A DNA stretch of 64,000 nt from Bradyrhizobium sp. WSM3983. Lineage in GTDB: Bacteria > Pseudomonadota > Alphaproteobacteria > Rhizobiales > Xanthobacteraceae. The notes under the pieces are model-generated. The model was not told the DNA's origin. It did not search any database and saw only the letters and a program-made list of their open reading frames with translations. Positions 55,383 to 64,000 of the stretch are shown piece after piece. Numbering within the stretch: position 1 is the first letter of the stretch; every line of letters starts with the position of its first letter. The stretch covers positions 1 through 64,000 of the forward strand of contig NZ_AXAY01000004.1 in assembly GCF_000473045.1 (NCBI RefSeq), given 5' to 3'. The translations under genes and the position numbers were made by a program.

Positions 55383-55646
55383 ATGCGTACCCGAATGCGA
55401 TTGCCTCGGGGCCAAAAGGCGATCATCCGACCGCTTGATCCTTCCCACCCTCAAAGTTGGGACAATCCCGACAATGAGGAAGTTTGGCTTGAGCTGGCGC
55501 GTGCCATCGGACGGCAGCTTGCGCGGGATGAAAAAGGCGGTTTGGAGCAGCGGATAGGGGAACGGGATGGCGATAGCGTCACCAAAAAAGAGGGCCGTGA
55601 TATACGCGCGCTATTCGAGCGACATGCAAAAAGTGACCTCGATTGA
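55383..55646 (+). CDS. Small hypothetical protein upstream of recombinase
   Basis: This 87-residue frame (ATG at 55383) reads AIIRPLDPSHPQSWDNPDNE then EVWLELARAIGRQLARDE. The last 80 bases overlap the recombinase start in another frame. A short gene of this kind is often found just before rhizobial serine recombinases; it could be a helper or just a leader. Its C-terminal part (after residue 58) may be non-native. Confidence 0.45.
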   Translation: MRTRMRLPRGQKAIIRPLDPSHPQSWDNPDNEEVWLELARAIGRQLARDEKGGLEQRIGERDGDSVTKKEGRDIRALFERHAKSDLD

Positions 55647-57264
55647 CGGTCAGCTATTACTCTGCCGGAAGGTCGCCGCACGCAATGACCTAGATGTCGT
55701 CGGTGAATTTGTCGACGCTGCAAAGTCTGGCCTTACCGAGGATACCCGCGATGGCTATCAGCGATTGCTCAATGGTGTGCGGAAGCAAGACTTTGACGTG
55801 ATCATCGTCGAGCATTTCGACCGCCTGTCGCGCGATCCCGCCACCATCCAGCGTCTCAAGCAGGTGTTTGAGTTCAACCGCGTTGAGCTGATGGATCAGA
55901 AAGGCGTTTATGCGACCGCAACTGACATCAGCATCGCGAGTCTCTACAATACGATCTACAAGCCGCAGCTTGCTGACAAGGTTCGGCGCGGGCATGATAA
56001 CGCCGTCAACAGCGGAAGAATTCCTGGCTCGTACGCCTATGGTTATCGGCCAAGGCCGGGCGTGCCTGGCGAGCGGATGATCGATGAGAGCGAAGCAAAG
56101 ATCGTGCGCCGCATCTTCATCGAGTATACGGCAGGCCGTTCAACGCGAGATATCGCCGCCGATCTTACCCGTGAAGGCGTACCCTCGCCTGGGGCTACCC
56201 GTCACAAGAACAAGGCTGGTCGCACCACCTGGAATCATCAGTGCTTCACTGGCGGTCGCCATGGTCGCGGCATTATCGGCAACGAGCTGTATATCGGCGA
56301 GATACATTGGAATGTTCGCTCAACAATTCTCAATCCGGAAACGCAGAAGAAGCAGAAGCGCCGCAATCCCGAAGAACGCCACATCATCGTCAAAAACGCC
56401 GAGCTGCGGATTATTCCGCAAGCGCTCTGGGATAGCGCGCAGAAGGTTCGCAATGAACGCGCTATCCATATGTTCGGGCCGTCCGGCAAGCCGCGGCGCC
56501 GACCTGTGGTCCCGCGCAACAACGAGCACCCGCTTGCGGGAGTCCTTCGGTGCGGTGTCTGCAACGGCCGCATGCGAATCGCTCAATCGTCCCGGAATGG
56601 AGGGCCGCGTGCCGCATGCGCCAACGCGCATCAGCGAGGCACCTGCGAGCATACCCGCAGCTTTGACATGGACGTTCTACTGAAGGATGTTGCCGAAAAA
56701 ATGGAAGTAAGATTGCTTTCGCCGAAAGCCATTGAAGAGGCGATGCGTGCCTGGAAGGAGGAGCGGAAGAGCGATCAGCGAAAGGACAGCGAACGCTCTA
56801 GCCTGGAGCGTCGGCGCCGTGTGCTGAATGCCGAGATCGAACGCCTGTCATATGCGATCGCAAACAGCCGTCGCAAACCGAATGAGTTGATCAAGCGGAT
56901 AGATGACTGCGATGTGGAACGGGAAACTGTCGAGGAACGCTTGCGCTTGCTCGGCAATGGTGGCGAAAACGTGATCTCGTTCGACCACCCGAAGTTCGGT
57001 GACCGATACCGTTCGGAAGCTAAGAGACTGGTCACCGGGCTCAAGATAAATCCGAAGGCGATCGAAACTCGCATCGCTTTCCGTAACTTGGTCGACTGCA
57101 TTATAGTGCATCCCGTGCGCAAGCGGATGCCCTACGAATACACACCGTACCTGAACGCCGCTGCCCTTTTCAGCATGAAACTCTTAGAAGATCGTGAGAA
57201 ATCAGGAACGATCAGCACTGCCTATTACGACACCGTCCAGTCAGGGAAATCCGTGTCCTCGTAA
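55567..57264 (+). CDS. Large serine recombinase (island integrase)
   Basis: This predicts 565 residues. The N-terminal resolvase domain carries AVIYARYSSDMQKVTSIDGQ with the nucleophile Ser17 (YxRxS) and later FDRLSRDPATIQRLK. A recombinase domain follows (RRIFIEYTAGRSTRDIAADL). A zinc-ribbon reads HPLAGVLRCGVCNGRMRIA then CEHTRSF. The C-terminal coiled coil spans about 385-460. It joins attP and attB without a tRNA. The 3' end overlaps the ybgC fragment on the other strand, so the coding sequence runs up to the attachment site, the usual layout for such an integrase. It is the likely agent of island integration and excision. Confidence 0.93.
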   Translation: MAIASPKKRAVIYARYSSDMQKVTSIDGQLLLCRKVAARNDLDVVGEFVDAAKSGLTEDTRDGYQRLLNGVRKQDFDVIIVEHFDRLSRDPATIQRLKQVFEFNRVELMDQKGVYATATDISIASLYNTIYKPQLADKVRRGHDNAVNSGRIPGSYAYGYRPRPGVPGERMIDESEAKIVRRIFIEYTAGRSTRDIAADLTREGVPSPGATRHKNKAGRTTWNHQCFTGGRHGRGIIGNELYIGEIHWNVRSTILNPETQKKQKRRNPEERHIIVKNAELRIIPQALWDSAQKVRNERAIHMFGPSGKPRRRPVVPRNNEHPLAGVLRCGVCNGRMRIAQSSRNGGPRAACANAHQRGTCEHTRSFDMDVLLKDVAEKMEVRLLSPKAIEEAMRAWKEERKSDQRKDSERSSLERRRRVLNAEIERLSYAIANSRRKPNELIKRIDDCDVERETVEERLRLLGNGGENVISFDHPKFGDRYRSEAKRLVTGLKINPKAIETRIAFRNLVDCIIVHPVRKRMPYEYTPYLNAAALFSMKLLEDREKSGTISTAYYDTVQSGKSVSS

Positions 57265-57326
57265 TAGACGCGGACCTGCATGTGATGGCGGCCATCGCGG
57301 ATCTCGCCGTCGAGATGAGCTGTCAC
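57225..57326 (-). pseudogene. ybgC: 5' fragment of ybgC (acyl-CoA thioesterase), split by island
   Basis: From a GTG at 57326 the minus strand reads MTAHLDGEIRDGRHH then MQVRVYYEDTDF, the conserved N-terminus of the Tol-Pal-associated thioesterase YbgC including the catalytic Asp region (YYEDTDF). The expected continuation SGIVYHASYL is absent; instead PDWTVS and a stop follow. The gene lies after ruvB and a phosphoesterase gene, where ybgC-tolQRAB is expected in this group. The rest of ybgC must lie beyond the left end of the island. Confidence 0.85.
57236..57262. other. Putative right attachment junction (attR/attL) of the island
   Basis: YbgC similarity ends at the GATTTC codons (57246-57251 on the plus strand), so crossover probably lies within a few bases of this, inside 57236-57262. 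Left of it is the recombinase gene, right of it core genome. Confidence 0.65.
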
Positions 57327-57394
57327 GTCGCGAGCCTCTTCGCTTGTCGCTACCAGCCCGTTTTGCGCAAAAACGGCCGGCCGCGCAAGCGTGG

Positions 57395-58318
57395 CTAGGA
57401 CACAGTTGTCACCGGCGTCCGCCCCAGCGTCACCTCGACGATCTCCGGCGGCATGCCGACGCGGACCGGCATGATGCTGCAACCGAGGCCGCCGGAGATG
57501 ATGACGTCGCACTTCAGCCGCAGATGGCCGTAGACGAGCGGAACGCCGTGCTGCGGCGGAAGCGCCGGCGACCAGCCGAACAGGCGGACCTGACCGCCAT
57601 GGGTGTGGCCGGAAAGCTGGAGAGCGACACGCGCGGGCACGCGCGTCGCGATATAGGGCTCATGCGCGAGCAGGATGATTGGCGCGTCGTCGGCGACCTT
57701 TGCGAGCGTCGCGGTGAGATCGTCGGCACCGAAGCGCTGAGCGCGGCCGTAGCGCTGCGACGGCGCATAGGCGAGTTGATCGCCGAGGCCGGCGAGCCAG
57801 AACGGGCGACCATCCTTGGTGAGACGCACGACGTCGTTCTCGTAGACGGGAACGCCGGCCGCTTCCAGCGCACGGTGGGCGACCGTCGGCCCGCGCCCGG
57901 CCCGCTGCACGACCTTGTCGTCCCAATAGTCGTGGTTGCCCATGACGGCATGAACGCCGAGCGGCGCCCTGAGGCCGGTCAGAACCCCCGCCCATTCATC
58001 GGCCGGGATGATGCGCGTGACATGGTGGTGACCGGCGACATAGTCGCCGAGCAGGACGACGAGGTCGGCGTTCAGCGCGTTGGTGCGCTCAACGATGGCC
58101 TCGATCCGATCCAGCGACATCCAGGGATCGCAGGCATGGATGTCGGCGATGACGGCGATCTTCAGCGGAAAATCCATTGGCCATTGCCGCGGCATCGGAT
58201 GATATCGGGTGATGCGCGGCCGCAGCTCCGGCTCGACGCCAACGCCATAGGCGGCCGTCGAGATGCCGAGCGCGGAAAGTCCGCCGACAGTACGAATGAG
58301 ATGACGCCGAGAGATCAT
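57395..58318 (-). CDS. Metallophosphoesterase, probable Tat-exported
   Basis: This predicts 307 residues. The N-terminus MISRRHLIRTVGGLSALGIS has a twin-arginine motif and hydrophobic stretch. The calcineurin-like core has IAVIADIHACDP, VLLGDYVAGHHH, VMGNHDYWDD, LLAHEPY and LSGHTHGGQVRLFG, all motifs for a two-metal site. It resembles YaeI-type membrane-associated phosphodiesterases. It is part of the core genome right flank, on the same strand as ruvB and ybgC. Confidence 0.9.
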   Translation of the reverse strand: MISRRHLIRTVGGLSALGISTAAYGVGVEPELRPRITRYHPMPRQWPMDFPLKIAVIADIHACDPWMSLDRIEAIVERTNALNADLVVLLGDYVAGHHHVTRIIPADEWAGVLTGLRAPLGVHAVMGNHDYWDDKVVQRAGRGPTVAHRALEAAGVPVYENDVVRLTKDGRPFWLAGLGDQLAYAPSQRYGRAQRFGADDLTATLAKVADDAPIILLAHEPYIATRVPARVALQLSGHTHGGQVRLFGWSPALPPQHGVPLVYGHLRLKCDVIISGGLGCSIMPVRVGMPPEIVEVTLGRTPVTTVS

Positions 58319-58447
58319 GGGAGCCCGCTGCTGATGCGCTTCCGTGATGCGGCCCGATTGGAGCGGAATTGGGGTGCGCTTGTGCAGATCATCTGCACGG
58401 AGATTACCGGAAGTTCATGACAACAGAGCAATGCGCGCTGGCGCGGA

Positions 58448-59506
58448 TCACTCGTCGCTTTCGTCGGTGCCGAACAGGCCGAACTGGGCCGCCGCATCGC
58501 GCGACGGTTCGGCGATGCCGAGATGGCGGAAGGCGTGCGAGGTGAGCAGACGGCCGCGCGGCGTGCGCTGGAGATAGCCGCACTGAATGAGATAGGGCTC
58601 GATGATGTCCTCGATCGCATCGCGCGGCTCTGACAGCGCGGCCGCCATCGTCTCCACGCCGACCGGGCCGCCGCCGTAGTTTTGCGCGATAGTCGTGAGG
58701 TAGCGGCGGTCCATGGCGTCGAGACCGGCGGCGTCGACCTCGAGCGCACTGAGCGCGTGGTCGGCGATCTTGCGGTCGATCTTGTCGGCATCGGCCGCCG
58801 AAGCGAAGTCGCGCACGCGGCGCAACAGGCGGCCGGCGATGCGCGGCGTGCCGCGGGCGCGGCGCGCGATCTCGTTGGCGCCATCCGCACTCATGCCGAC
58901 ATTGAGCACGCGCGCGCCGCGGGTGACGATGCTCTCCAGCTCCTCGATCGTATAGAAGTTGAGGCGAACCGGAATGCCGAACCGATCGCGCAGGGGATTG
59001 GTGAGCAGGCCGGCGCGCGTGGTGGCGCCGACGAGGGTGAATTTCGACAGCTCGATCTTGACCGAGCGCGCCGCCGGCCCCTCGCCGATGATGAGGTCGA
59101 GCTGAAAATCCTCCATCGCGGGATAGAGCACCTCTTCCACCGCGGGACTGAGGCGATGGATCTCGTCGATGAAGAGCACATCGCGCTCTTCGAGATTGGT
59201 CAGCAAAGCGGCGAGATCGCCGGCCTTGGCGATCACCGGCCCCGACGTGGCGCGAAAGCCGACGCCGAGCTCCTTGGCCACGATCTGCGCCAGCGTGGTC
59301 TTGCCGAGGCCAGGCGGACCGACGAACAGCACGTGATCCAGCGCCTCGCCGCGCTTGCGTGCCGCCTCGATGAAGATCGAGAGGTTCTTGCGCGCCTGCT
59401 GCTGGCCGACGAAGTCGGACAGCGATTGCGGACGCAGCGCGGTGTCGCCGACATCGTCGCTGCGACGCTCGGGTGTGACCATGCGGTTGGCCCTGGGATC
59501 GCTCAC
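58448..59506 (-). CDS. ruvB: Holliday junction branch migration helicase RuvB
   Basis: This predicts 352 residues. AAA+ motifs: [20 protein letters not shown] (Walker A), [16 protein letters not shown] (Walker B), [10 protein letters not shown] (sensor 1) and the C-terminal winged helix with [13 protein letters not shown]. RuvB hexamers drive branch migration with RuvA. It lies downstream of ruvC and ruvA, with a palindromic repeat in the 126-base gap after ruvA. Confidence 0.98.
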   Translation of the reverse strand: MSDPRANRMVTPERRSDDVGDTALRPQSLSDFVGQQQARKNLSIFIEAARKRGEALDHVLFVGPPGLGKTTLAQIVAKELGVGFRATSGPVIAKAGDLAALLTNLEERDVLFIDEIHRLSPAVEEVLYPAMEDFQLDLIIGEGPAARSVKIELSKFTLVGATTRAGLLTNPLRDRFGIPVRLNFYTIEELESIVTRGARVLNVGMSADGANEIARRARGTPRIAGRLLRRVRDFASAADADKIDRKIADHALSALEVDAAGLDAMDRRYLTTIAQNYGGGPVGVETMAAALSEPRDAIEDIIEPYLIQCGYLQRTPRGRLLTSHAFRHLGIAEPSRDAAAQFGLFGTDESDE

Positions 59507-59519
59507 TCAGCGAACTCCT

Positions 59520-59612
59520 CGTAGGGTGGGCAAAGGCGCCCTTCGCGCCGTGCCCACCACGTCTCCGATCGTTCCACAGATGGTGGGCACGCTTCGCTTT
59601 GCCCACGCTACG
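59520..59612. repeat. Palindromic intergenic repeat (REP-like)
   Basis: CGTAGGGTGGGCAAAG at the left end pairs with CTTTGCCCACGCTACG at the right end, with further pairing of GTGCCCACCA against TGGTGGGCAC inside. Long palindromes with this GTGGGCAAAG core are common between genes in Bradyrhizobium. It lies in the ruvA-ruvB gap. Confidence 0.8.
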
Positions 59613-59631
59613 AGACTGACCATTGACGCGC

Positions 59632-60249
59632 TCACTTCGCGAGCTCCTTCAGGCCGAGGCGAATGAGCTGAGCCGTCTCCGCATTCTCACCCGCGCTGCG
59701 TGAGGCCGAGGCGATCGCCGCGGCGGCCTGCGGCTGGCCGTAGCCGAGATTGACCAGCGCCGAGATCGCGTCCGCCACCGGTCGCGGCGCGCGCTGCTCG
59801 TCGACGGCGCCGGCGAGATGCACGACGGCGGGATCGACATTGGCGAAGGCCGGCGCCTTGTCCTTCAATTCGGTGACGATGCGCTCGGCGACCTTGGGGC
59901 CGACGCCGGGAGTGCGCGCCACCGCGGCCTTGTCGCGGAGGGCAATCGCATTGGCGAGATCGGCCGGCGCCAGCGTGCCGAGCACCGCGAGAGCGACCTT
60001 GGCACCGACGCCCTGCACGGTCTGGAGCAGGCGAAACCATTCGCGCTCCTGGTCGGTGCGGAAGCCGAACAGCTTGATCTGGTCCTCGCGGACATAGGTC
60101 TCGATCGACAGCACGGCGGCCTCGCCGGGCGCCGGCAGATGCTGCAACGTGCGCGCCGAGCAATGCACCTGATAACCGACGCCACCGACTTCGAGGAGGA
60201 CATAATCCTCTCCGTAGGAATCGATCAGACCCTTGAGCTTGCCGATCAT
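59632..60249 (-). CDS. ruvA: Holliday junction DNA-binding protein RuvA
   Basis: This predicts 205 residues: an OB-fold N-terminus ([20 protein letters not shown]), two helix-hairpin-helix motifs ([20 protein letters not shown] and [20 protein letters not shown]), and the C-terminal RuvB-contacting domain after a variable linker. The start overlaps the ruvC stop by 4 bases (ATGA), so the two are coupled. Confidence 0.97.
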   Translation of the reverse strand: MIGKLKGLIDSYGEDYVLLEVGGVGYQVHCSARTLQHLPAPGEAAVLSIETYVREDQIKLFGFRTDQEREWFRLLQTVQGVGAKVALAVLGTLAPADLANAIALRDKAAVARTPGVGPKVAERIVTELKDKAPAFANVDPAVVHLAGAVDEQRAPRPVADAISALVNLGYGQPQAAAAIASASRSAGENAETAQLIRLGLKELAK

Positions 60250-60773
60250 AGTCCGGCTACCTTCAGCCGAAGCGCCGTGCTCTGGCGGTGATGGGCGTGG
60301 GTGATGGCGATGGCGAGCGCGTCCGCCGCGTCCGCCGACGGCGGCTCGGCCTTGGGCAGCAAGATCTTCAGCATCATCGCGATCTGTTGCTTGTCGGCGT
60401 GACCGGCGCCGACCACCGTCTTCTTCACCTGGTTCGGCGCGTATTCGGCGACAGAGATGCCGAACATTGCGGGCGCCAGCATGGCGACACCGCGGGCCTG
60501 GCCGAGCTTCAGCGTCGCGACGCCGTCCTTGTTCACGAAGGTCTGTTCGACCGCCGCTTCCATCGGCTGATGGTTGGAGAGAATGGCCGCGAGCCCCTCA
60601 TGGATCGCCAGCAGCCGGCTCGACAGCGGCAAATCGTCCGGCGGTTCCACCGAACCGCAGGCGACGTAGATCAGGCGATTGCCGTCGGCCTCGATCACCC
60701 CCCAGCCGGTGCGGCGCAGGCCGGGGTCGATACCGATGATGCGAACAGGTTGGCGAATCGGGAGCGCGGTCAT
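60246..60773 (-). CDS. ruvC: Crossover junction endodeoxyribonuclease RuvC
   Basis: This predicts 175 residues with the RuvC/RNase H fold: [20 protein letters not shown] (first Asp), [11 protein letters not shown] (Glu), and [16 protein letters not shown] (C-terminal Asp pair). It resolves Holliday junctions. It is first in the ruvCAB order, 76 bases from the yebC-type gene that precedes it on the same strand. Confidence 0.97.
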   Translation of the reverse strand: MTALPIRQPVRIIGIDPGLRRTGWGVIEADGNRLIYVACGSVEPPDDLPLSSRLLAIHEGLAAILSNHQPMEAAVEQTFVNKDGVATLKLGQARGVAMLAPAMFGISVAEYAPNQVKKTVVGAGHADKQQIAMMLKILLPKAEPPSADAADALAIAITHAHHRQSTALRLKVAGL

Positions 60774-60852
60774 GGGCCAGTGATAGCGGTTGGCCCATGA
60801 TAGCGAAACAGAAACAGAACAGAAGTCCCCGGAGAAAGGCGGTCGCGCGGCC

Positions 60853-61599
60853 CTAGCCGCCCATCTTCGCGACCAGCGCGTCCGAAATCTCGAAATTGGC
60901 GTAGACGTTCTGGACGTCGTCGTGCTCGTTGAGCAGGTCCATCAGCTTCAAGAGCCTCTCGCCGGTCTCGTCGTCGACCGCGACGGTGTTTTGCGGCTTC
61001 CAGATCAGCGCAGCCTTCCGCGGCTCGCCGAACTTGGCTTCCAGCGCCTTGGCGACATCGCGATAGCCTTCGGTCGAGGCGTAGATTTCGTGACCGCCCT
61101 CGCCTGAGACCACATCGTCGGCGCCGGCCTCGATCGCGGCATCCAGCACCGAATCGTCATCGGCGACGCTGCGGTCGTATTCGATGATGCCGGTGCGGTC
61201 GAACATGAAGGACACCGAGCCGGTTTCGCCGAGATTGCCGCCGGATTTGGTGAAGAAGGAGCGGATGTCGGAGGCGGCGCGGTTGCGGTTGTCGGTCAGG
61301 GCCTCGACAATGACCGCGACGCCACCGGGGCCGTAGCCCTCGTAGCGGATCTCGTCATAGTTCTCGCCCTCATTGCCGAGCGCTTTCTTGACGGCGCGCT
61401 CGATATTATCCTTCGGCATGTTCTCCTGGCGTGCCGCGATGATGGCCGCGCGCAGGCGAGGGTTCATGTTGGGGTCGGGCGTCCCGAGCTTGGCCGCGAC
61501 GGTGATTTCCCGCGCCAGCTTGCCGAACAGCTTCGACTTCTGGGCATCCTGCCGCCCCTTGCGGTGCATGATGTTCTTGAATTGGGAATGTCCGGCCAT
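60853..61599 (-). CDS. yebC: YebC/PmpR-family DNA-binding regulator
   Basis: This predicts 248 residues from [20 protein letters not shown], the near-invariant start. Other family motifs: [35 protein letters not shown] and FVRTGIIEY-type (here [11 protein letters not shown]). YebC proteins bind DNA as regulators and have also been linked to translation. The start used in the open frame, 10 codons upstream, has no family support. Confidence 0.95.
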   Translation of the reverse strand: MAGHSQFKNIMHRKGRQDAQKSKLFGKLAREITVAAKLGTPDPNMNPRLRAAIIAARQENMPKDNIERAVKKALGNEGENYDEIRYEGYGPGGVAVIVEALTDNRNRAASDIRSFFTKSGGNLGETGSVSFMFDRTGIIEYDRSVADDDSVLDAAIEAGADDVVSGEGGHEIYASTEGYRDVAKALEAKFGEPRKAALIWKPQNTVAVDDETGERLLKLMDLLNEHDDVQNVYANFEISDALVAKMGG

Positions 61600-61807
61600 G
61601 CGTATCTTCTCTAGGGATTCGTGCGCCAAAGGTGAGCGTGGGGAAGCGCGGCCTTATAGGCCGCCAACCCACCGGAATGAAAGAGCCTCTCATACTTTAA
61701 GGTAATACCGTAGTGAGCCCGTGCCCAGAAGTCAGGCATCGTTAACCCTGATTTCATTCCGGCCTGCGAAAATAGCGTCCGCCCATCTGTCCACAAGAGT
61801 AGACCCA

Positions 61808-63550
61808 ATGGCGTTCGCATTATTTCGGAAGCGCCGGCCGGACATGGCCGCACCAGCGGCAGCCCCGCGGGCCGCGCAGCCGGCGGCCGCGCCCGCTCCG
61901 GCCGCCGAGGTCGATTCGGCCCGGGAAATCCTGGAACTGCTGGAACTCGAGCTCGGCGCCATGATCCGCCAGCTCGAGCGCGCCGCCAATTCGGTGGCCG
62001 GCGGCGCCGAGGCAACGGCGGCGACGCTCGCCGATATCCGCCAGCGGACCGACGCGCTGACCGGGCGGACCAATGCCGCCCAGTCGAACGCTTCGAGCTT
62101 TGCCCATGCCGCCGACAAGTTTACCCAATCCGCGCAAGGCATCGGCGCGCAGGTCCGTGAGGCCGGCAAGCTCGCCGACCAGGCCAGCGCCGCCGCGCAA
62201 GAGGCGCGCGCCAATGTCGACCGTCTGCGAGAGTCCTCCGCTGCGATCGGCAATGTCGTCAATCTGATCGCCCAGATCGCGCGGCAGACCACGCTGCTCG
62301 CGCTCAACTCCACCATCGAGGCCGCGCGCGCCGGTGCCGCCGGCAAGGGCTTTGCGGTCGTTGCCACCGAGGTCAAGGCGCTCGCGGTGCAGACCCAGGG
62401 CGCGACCGAGGAGATCTCCAAAAAGATCGACGCCCTCCAGCGCGATGCCGCAGGCTCCGCCGACGCCGTGCACCGGATCTCGCAGGCGATCGAGGCGATC
62501 CGCCCGGTGTTCGACACCGTCAACGGCGCGGTGGCCGAGCAGAACGCCACCACCAGCGAGGTCTCCGGCAACGCGACCAGCGCATCGCAATTCATCGTCT
62601 CGGTCGGCGAAAGCGCGGCCGAGATCGACGCCGCGACCAAGGCGGCCGAGACCCATGGCGAGAACGTCGCCAGCGCCGGCAAGGCCGTGACGACTTTTGC
62701 CCAGAAGCTGAAATCGCGCTGCGCCGTACTGCTCCGCCAGAGCGAGCACGACGATCGCCGCAAGACCGAACGGTTGCCCTGCCATCTCAAATTCGAAACC
62801 CCGCGCGGCGTGCTGCCCGTCTACGAGATCGCGATGGACGGCGTGCTGATCGGCGGCACGGAGGCGAGCCGGCTCGCATTGCAGGCGATCATCGACGGCA
62901 CCCTCGATGACGTCGGCGCCTGCCGCCTGCGCGTGATCGAGCAATCCAGGGCCGGCGCCCGCACGCAATTCGTCAACCCCAATGCCGCGCAACGCGAGAA
63001 GGTCGAAGACAAGCTCTGGTCGATTCACGAGGAGAACACGGAGTTCGTCACCCGCGCGATGGAGGCGGGCACCGCGCTGACCCGGATTTTCGAGCAGGCG
63101 GTCGCGCGCGGCGAGGTCAGGATCGATGACCTCTTCGACACCGACTACGCGGAGATCGCCGGCACCAATCCGCAGCAATACCGCACAAAATATCTGGACT
63201 GGGCCGACCGCGCGCTGCCGCCGTTCCAGGAAGCCTTTCTCGCCAAGGAGCCGCGCATGGCGTTCTGCGCCATGGTGGATCGCAATGGCTTCCTGCCGGT
63301 CCACAACAAGATCTATTCGCATCCGCAGCGGCCGGGCGACACCGCCTGGAACATGGCCAACAGCCGCAACCGCCGCATCTTCAACGATCCGGCGGGGTTG
63401 GCCGCGGCGCACAATTTGCGCTCGTACCTGATCCAGAGCTATGCGCGCGACATGGGCAATGGCAACACGGTAATGATGCGTGAGATTGACGTCCCGATCC
63501 GCGTGCAGGGCCGGCACTGGGGCGGATTTCGCACGGCTTACAAGCTGTAG
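61808..63550 (+). CDS. Cytoplasmic methyl-accepting chemotaxis protein with PilZ-like domain
   Basis: This predicts 580 residues starting MAFALFRKRRPDMAAPAAAP. Residues about 60-300 form the signalling coiled coil with the MCP hairpin tip (IAQIARQTTLLALNSTIEAA and GKGFAVVATEVKALAVQTQ). From about 310, HDDRRKTERLPCHLKFETPR begins a PilZ-like region (RRxxR ... then IAMDGVLIGG), followed by a C-terminal sensory-type domain ending HWGGFRTAYKL. There are no transmembrane helices, so it senses a cytoplasmic signal; the PilZ-like RR motif suggests c-di-GMP. It is in the core genome. Confidence 0.85.
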   Translation: MAFALFRKRRPDMAAPAAAPRAAQPAAAPAPAAEVDSAREILELLELELGAMIRQLERAANSVAGGAEATAATLADIRQRTDALTGRTNAAQSNASSFAHAADKFTQSAQGIGAQVREAGKLADQASAAAQEARANVDRLRESSAAIGNVVNLIAQIARQTTLLALNSTIEAARAGAAGKGFAVVATEVKALAVQTQGATEEISKKIDALQRDAAGSADAVHRISQAIEAIRPVFDTVNGAVAEQNATTSEVSGNATSASQFIVSVGESAAEIDAATKAAETHGENVASAGKAVTTFAQKLKSRCAVLLRQSEHDDRRKTERLPCHLKFETPRGVLPVYEIAMDGVLIGGTEASRLALQAIIDGTLDDVGACRLRVIEQSRAGARTQFVNPNAAQREKVEDKLWSIHEENTEFVTRAMEAGTALTRIFEQAVARGEVRIDDLFDTDYAEIAGTNPQQYRTKYLDWADRALPPFQEAFLAKEPRMAFCAMVDRNGFLPVHNKIYSHPQRPGDTAWNMANSRNRRIFNDPAGLAAAHNLRSYLIQSYARDMGNGNTVMMREIDVPIRVQGRHWGGFRTAYKL

Positions 63551-63656
63551 TGCACGCTCAGGCAAGACGCCGGGCGCGAATCACGCCTTTAGGTGAAGTT
63601 GGAATGGGAATGCCGCGGAGGGCCGGCGAACGGCTCCGACTGGAGAAAGCCCGTAA

Positions 63657-64000
63657 ATGTCCCTCGCCCAGCTAGCAGTCATGGACACTGGATCCAACCG
63701 GACGCTCGCCGAACGGCTGATCGACCAGCTTGCCGACCGCATCGGCGGCCTCGGCGTCGAGCTCGCCGACATCGCCGGCAACGTCCAGGAGGTCGCCAAC
63801 CGCGTCGCCAACCAGTCGGAGCGATTCCATCACCTTCAGAAGACGGCGGAGACCATGGTCTCCGCCAACCACGACATCGCCAACGCATCGCAGGCGGTGC
63901 AATCGACCACATCAGCGGCAGTCGGCGAGATCGCACAGTCGCGCAACGCGGTCGACACCGCGGTCAGTCACATCTCCGAGCTCGTCGCGGCGGTGGAGCG
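63657..64000 (+). CDS. Methyl-accepting-type protein, 3' end outside window
   Basis: From the ATG at 63657 (MSLAQLAVMDTGSNRTLAER) the frame stays open to the window end, giving about 114 residues of amphipathic helix (LIDQLADRIGGLGVELADIA, QKTAETMVSANHDIANASQA). The pattern is that of an MCP-type coiled coil or HAMP-less receptor start. It follows the other receptor by 106 bases on the same strand; the two probably form an operon or duplicate pair. Confidence 0.7.
   Translation, partial: MSLAQLAVMDTGSNRTLAERLIDQLADRIGGLGVELADIAGNVQEVANRVANQSERFHHLQKTAETMVSANHDIANASQAVQSTTSAAVGEIAQSRNAVDTAVSHISELVAAVE

Noticed and set aside
57194..58420. 408-codon plus-strand open frame
   Set aside because: Antisense of the metallophosphoesterase; composition is that of a GC-rich shadow frame.
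61820..63565. 581-codon minus-strand open frame
   Set aside because: Antisense of the chemotaxis receptor in GC-rich DNA where long shadow frames are expected.

Overview
The window looks like an alphaproteobacterial chromosome of the Bradyrhizobium type. The right end carries ruvC-ruvA-ruvB, a yebC-type gene and chemotaxis receptors with high-GC codon use, and the first codons of ybgC follow ruvB as expected for the ruv/tol neighbourhood of this group. From the left edge to about 57.25 kb the DNA is different: less GC-rich by eye, many small or broken genes, IS remnants, nuclease and helicase genes, and a large serine recombinase at its right border. I read this as one end of an integrated genomic island. 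Its right junction lies inside ybgC; its left junction is outside the window.

Layout. 0-2.8 kb: a partial secreted protein, a membrane-anchored protein, a frameshifted TolA-like relic and a 28-residue lysine-rich peptide gene. 2.8-14.1 kb: an RloC-like ATPase with a zinc-hook-type CxxC, a decayed higBA-type toxin-antitoxin pair, a DUF2130 protein and a 1997-residue DUF4011/SF1 helicase/Vsr-like nuclease/DUF3320 protein. 14-19 kb: small hypotheticals, a repeat (LRR-like) protein and an AbiTii-domain protein. 19.6-22.1 kb: a two-gene operon of a pol-beta-type nucleotidyltransferase and a protein that appears to join a HEPN-like RNxxxH segment to a phosphoribosyltransferase domain. This is my best candidate for an undescribed system. 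22.3-29.3 kb: a truncated alpha/beta hydrolase, a secreted tandem-repeat protein, a GH25 lysozyme plus a secreted trypsin-like protease, and DUF4238 and DUF2971 proteins.

29.4-36.9 kb: a DUF262/HNH (GmrSD-like) gene, a HEPN-like gene, a divergent C5 cytosine methyltransferase, and a tight ParB-like/SNF2 helicase/Vsr operon. 37.3-39.5 kb: a second ParB-like protein overlapping a probable nuclease gene. Together these form a methylation- and ParB-associated defence-type block. 40-48 kb: a decaying segment with a catalytically altered, frameshifted IS256 transposase, nonsense-interrupted Lrp and EamA-like genes, a cut-down SRAP gene and other IS fragments around an intact ferredoxin-NADP reductase and a ferritin-like protein. 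48-54 kb: a cytoplasmic trypsin-like protein, three secreted unknowns and a DUF4268 nuclease-like protein. 55.4-57.3 kb: the recombinase and the ybgC junction. 57.4-64 kb: core genome.

The island is mainly a collection of predicted conflict and defence modules with envelope-directed secreted enzymes, carried by a serine-recombinase element. Functions are inferred from motifs read by eye; no database search was possible.
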